From positions 1-49,435 of the forward strand of contig NZ_LZGT01000047.1 in the NCBI RefSeq assembly GCF_001690525.1: a stretch of DNA of 49,435 nucleotides, given 5' to 3'. Source of the DNA: Gilliamella sp. App6-5 (GTDB taxonomy: Bacteria > Pseudomonadota > Gammaproteobacteria > Enterobacterales > Orbaceae). A program made the translations under genes and the position numbers. Every line of letters starts with the position of its first letter. Position 1 is the stretch's first letter. Below the pieces are notes generated by a model, which searched no databases, was not told the DNA's origin, and saw nothing but the letters and a program-made list of their open reading frames with translations. This document shows, piece by piece, positions 48,497 through 49,435 of the stretch.

Positions 48497-48536
48497 ATTA
48501 ATAAATCTAATTTAATTACAAGTAATTAATATATAA

Positions 48537-48562
48537 AAAAGGTGACTTATGTGTCACCTTTT
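48537..48562. terminator. terminator of the coiled-coil gene
   Basis: AAAAGGTGAC-TTATGT-GTCACCTTTT, 32 nt beyond the stop of the minus-strand gene; it also faces plus-strand transcription. Confidence 0.85.
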
Positions 48563-48593
48563 CTTTTGAATTAAAAATTTATTTATAATAGGA

Positions 48594-49085
48594 CTATTTT
48601 TTAGTTACATCAGGAAAATATAATGTAGCTGTATAGTCAATCTTATCTTGATTATTTACTTCCCATAATAAATTGGTAGAAAAATTATCTTGATTACACC
48701 ATGCCCACATTTTTTCTCTATAATCTTTTTTATTTTCTTGAGATTGCTTAACCTCTTTTAGAGTATCTAAAAAAATTTCTTTTGTTCTATTATCTACTTT
48801 TTCTAAAAATTTTCTACTTGCTGTTTCAAAAACATCTCTTTGCATAATCAATCTATACATTACTTCTGTATCATTAGACAAAGCTAATTTATAATTAGCA
48901 ATTTGATTTTGATAATAAATAATATCTTGTTTATTTTTTTTAATTTGTCTTTTTAAATTAATATTTGATGAAGATATTCCTTTACCAAAAGGATTATCTA
49001 TTTCCTCACATACTTTCCTATGTTCTTCTTTCTTTTTAGCATAATGATTAGCAATATCTTCAACAACAGCAGCGCCCCATAGCAT
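48594..49085 (-). CDS. hypothetical coiled-coil protein, 163 aa
   Basis: A highly charged, soluble, mainly helical protein. Residues about 45-120 (LKRQIKKNKQDIIYYQNQIA; TASRKFLEKVDNRTKEIF) have coiled-coil heptad character. The C-terminus contains KMWAWCNQDNFSTNLLW and a beta-like tail. AGAGG lies about 9 nt before the start. No family is recognised. It is the first minus-strand gene of the island and shares its AT-rich codon use, so it is likely part of the island cargo. Confidence 0.65.
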   Translation of the reverse strand: MLWGAAVVEDIANHYAKKKEEHRKVCEEIDNPFGKGISSSNINLKRQIKKNKQDIIYYQNQIANYKLALSNDTEVMYRLIMQRDVFETASRKFLEKVDNRTKEIFLDTLKEVKQSQENKKDYREKMWAWCNQDNFSTNLLWEVNNQDKIDYTATLYFPDVTKK

Positions 49086-49215
49086 AATTCTGTACCTCTT
49101 TACCTTAAATCAGATTTTACTGATTTTGTCAACTTTTAATTAATTATAACATTATGTTTTTTTAACTATATTTTGTTAAAAAAATGTCTATTTTTACTTC
49201 AAATATAGTATAGTA

Positions 49216-49287
49216 TGATCGATTTAACAGATCAATACAATTAATTACAATAGTTTAAACCTATTGTAATTAACCGCACTGATCGAT
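49216..49287. repeat. large dyad in the island intergenic region
   Basis: TTAATTACAATAG (49241-49253) and CTATTGTAATTAA (49261-49273) are perfect inverted repeats around TTTAAAC. Outer GATCGAT copies lie near both edges (49218-49224 and 49281-49287). Could be an operator or a replication-type dyad. Confidence 0.7.
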
Positions 49288-49381
49288 AAAATCTTTCGAA
49301 AATTTTTAAAAAGTAACAAGTTAAGTAAAAAAAAGGCTTTTAGTCTTTTGTTTGTTTAATCAAAATTGGATATGTAAAAAA

Positions 49382-49435
49382 ATGATAGATAAGATTTTTT
49401 TAATAACAAGAATAGCGTTTATAATTACAGCAGTT
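49382..49435 (+). CDS. possible gene start cut by the window edge
   Basis: ATG 49382 opens a frame to the window end (18 codons, hydrophobic: MIDKIFLITRIAFIITAV), like the start of a membrane or secreted protein. GGAT is the only weak ribosome-binding site. Too short to judge. Confidence 0.35.
   Translation, partial: MIDKIFLITRIAFIITAV

Overview
The window looks like a chromosomal segment of an AT-rich gammaproteobacterium. ZntB, MgtA, FeoABC, CirA, OmpW, EndA, RimO and TopB are all of gammaproteobacterial type. The strong AT bias, and a PanG-type ketopantoate reductase beside panBC, would fit Orbaceae (Gilliamella and relatives). That placement is inference from gene content and has not been tested by phylogeny.

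Layout. 1-1230: a perfect 185-bp tandem array, next to a decayed minus-strand ORF. 1.6-6.7 kb: a lipoprotein, an amidohydrolase, an ABM-family monooxygenase and argS. 7.2-8.8 kb: an accessory patch with a small unknown gene and a tandem SMI1/KNR4 (immunity-like) gene. 9-12 kb: zntB and topB. 12.9-16.3 kb: mgtA behind a leader of about 530 nt that contains small ORFs and competing stems. 17.5 kb: endA (secreted endonuclease I). 18.8-21.7 kb: feoABC. 22-25.2 kb: tal-tkt. 25.2-29.9 kb, minus strand: a phosphoethanolamine-transferase-like protein, then rimO with a MATE exporter. 30.2-33.3 kb: divergent Fur-controlled siderophore genes, a binding lipoprotein and a CirA-like receptor carrying a G10 tract. 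33.4-34.8 kb: gene remnants, including a second, broken endA. 35.3 kb: tRNA-Val. 35.6-37.5 kb: recQ, followed by a dispersed relative of the 185-bp repeat. 38.1-40.6 kb: the panG-panB-panC pantothenate operon. 40.8-45.8 kb: convergent valS and ompW, with an IS1182-family element sitting in the terminator between them. 46.1 kb to the end: tRNA-Lys(CTT) followed by a P4-type integrase, an HTH gene and unknown genes, i.e. the left end of an integrated element whose right end lies outside the window.

Together the genes show a metal-acquisition theme: Fe2+ through FeoABC, ferric siderophore uptake, Mg2+ through MgtA and Zn2+ through ZntB. Informational and housekeeping genes (argS, valS, topB, recQ, rimO, tal/tkt, panGBC) are interspersed. 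The accessory DNA consists of repeats, immunity-like genes, gene remnants, an IS and a tRNA-anchored island.

The observations I rate highest are the G10 tract in the siderophore receptor (possible phase variation), the IS1182 element flanked by two full copies of the valS/ompW terminator hairpin with a possible A-AAA-AAG frameshift in its transposase, the small-ORF-rich mgtA leader, and the 10-bp iterons plus GTATAC sites in front of the island integrase.
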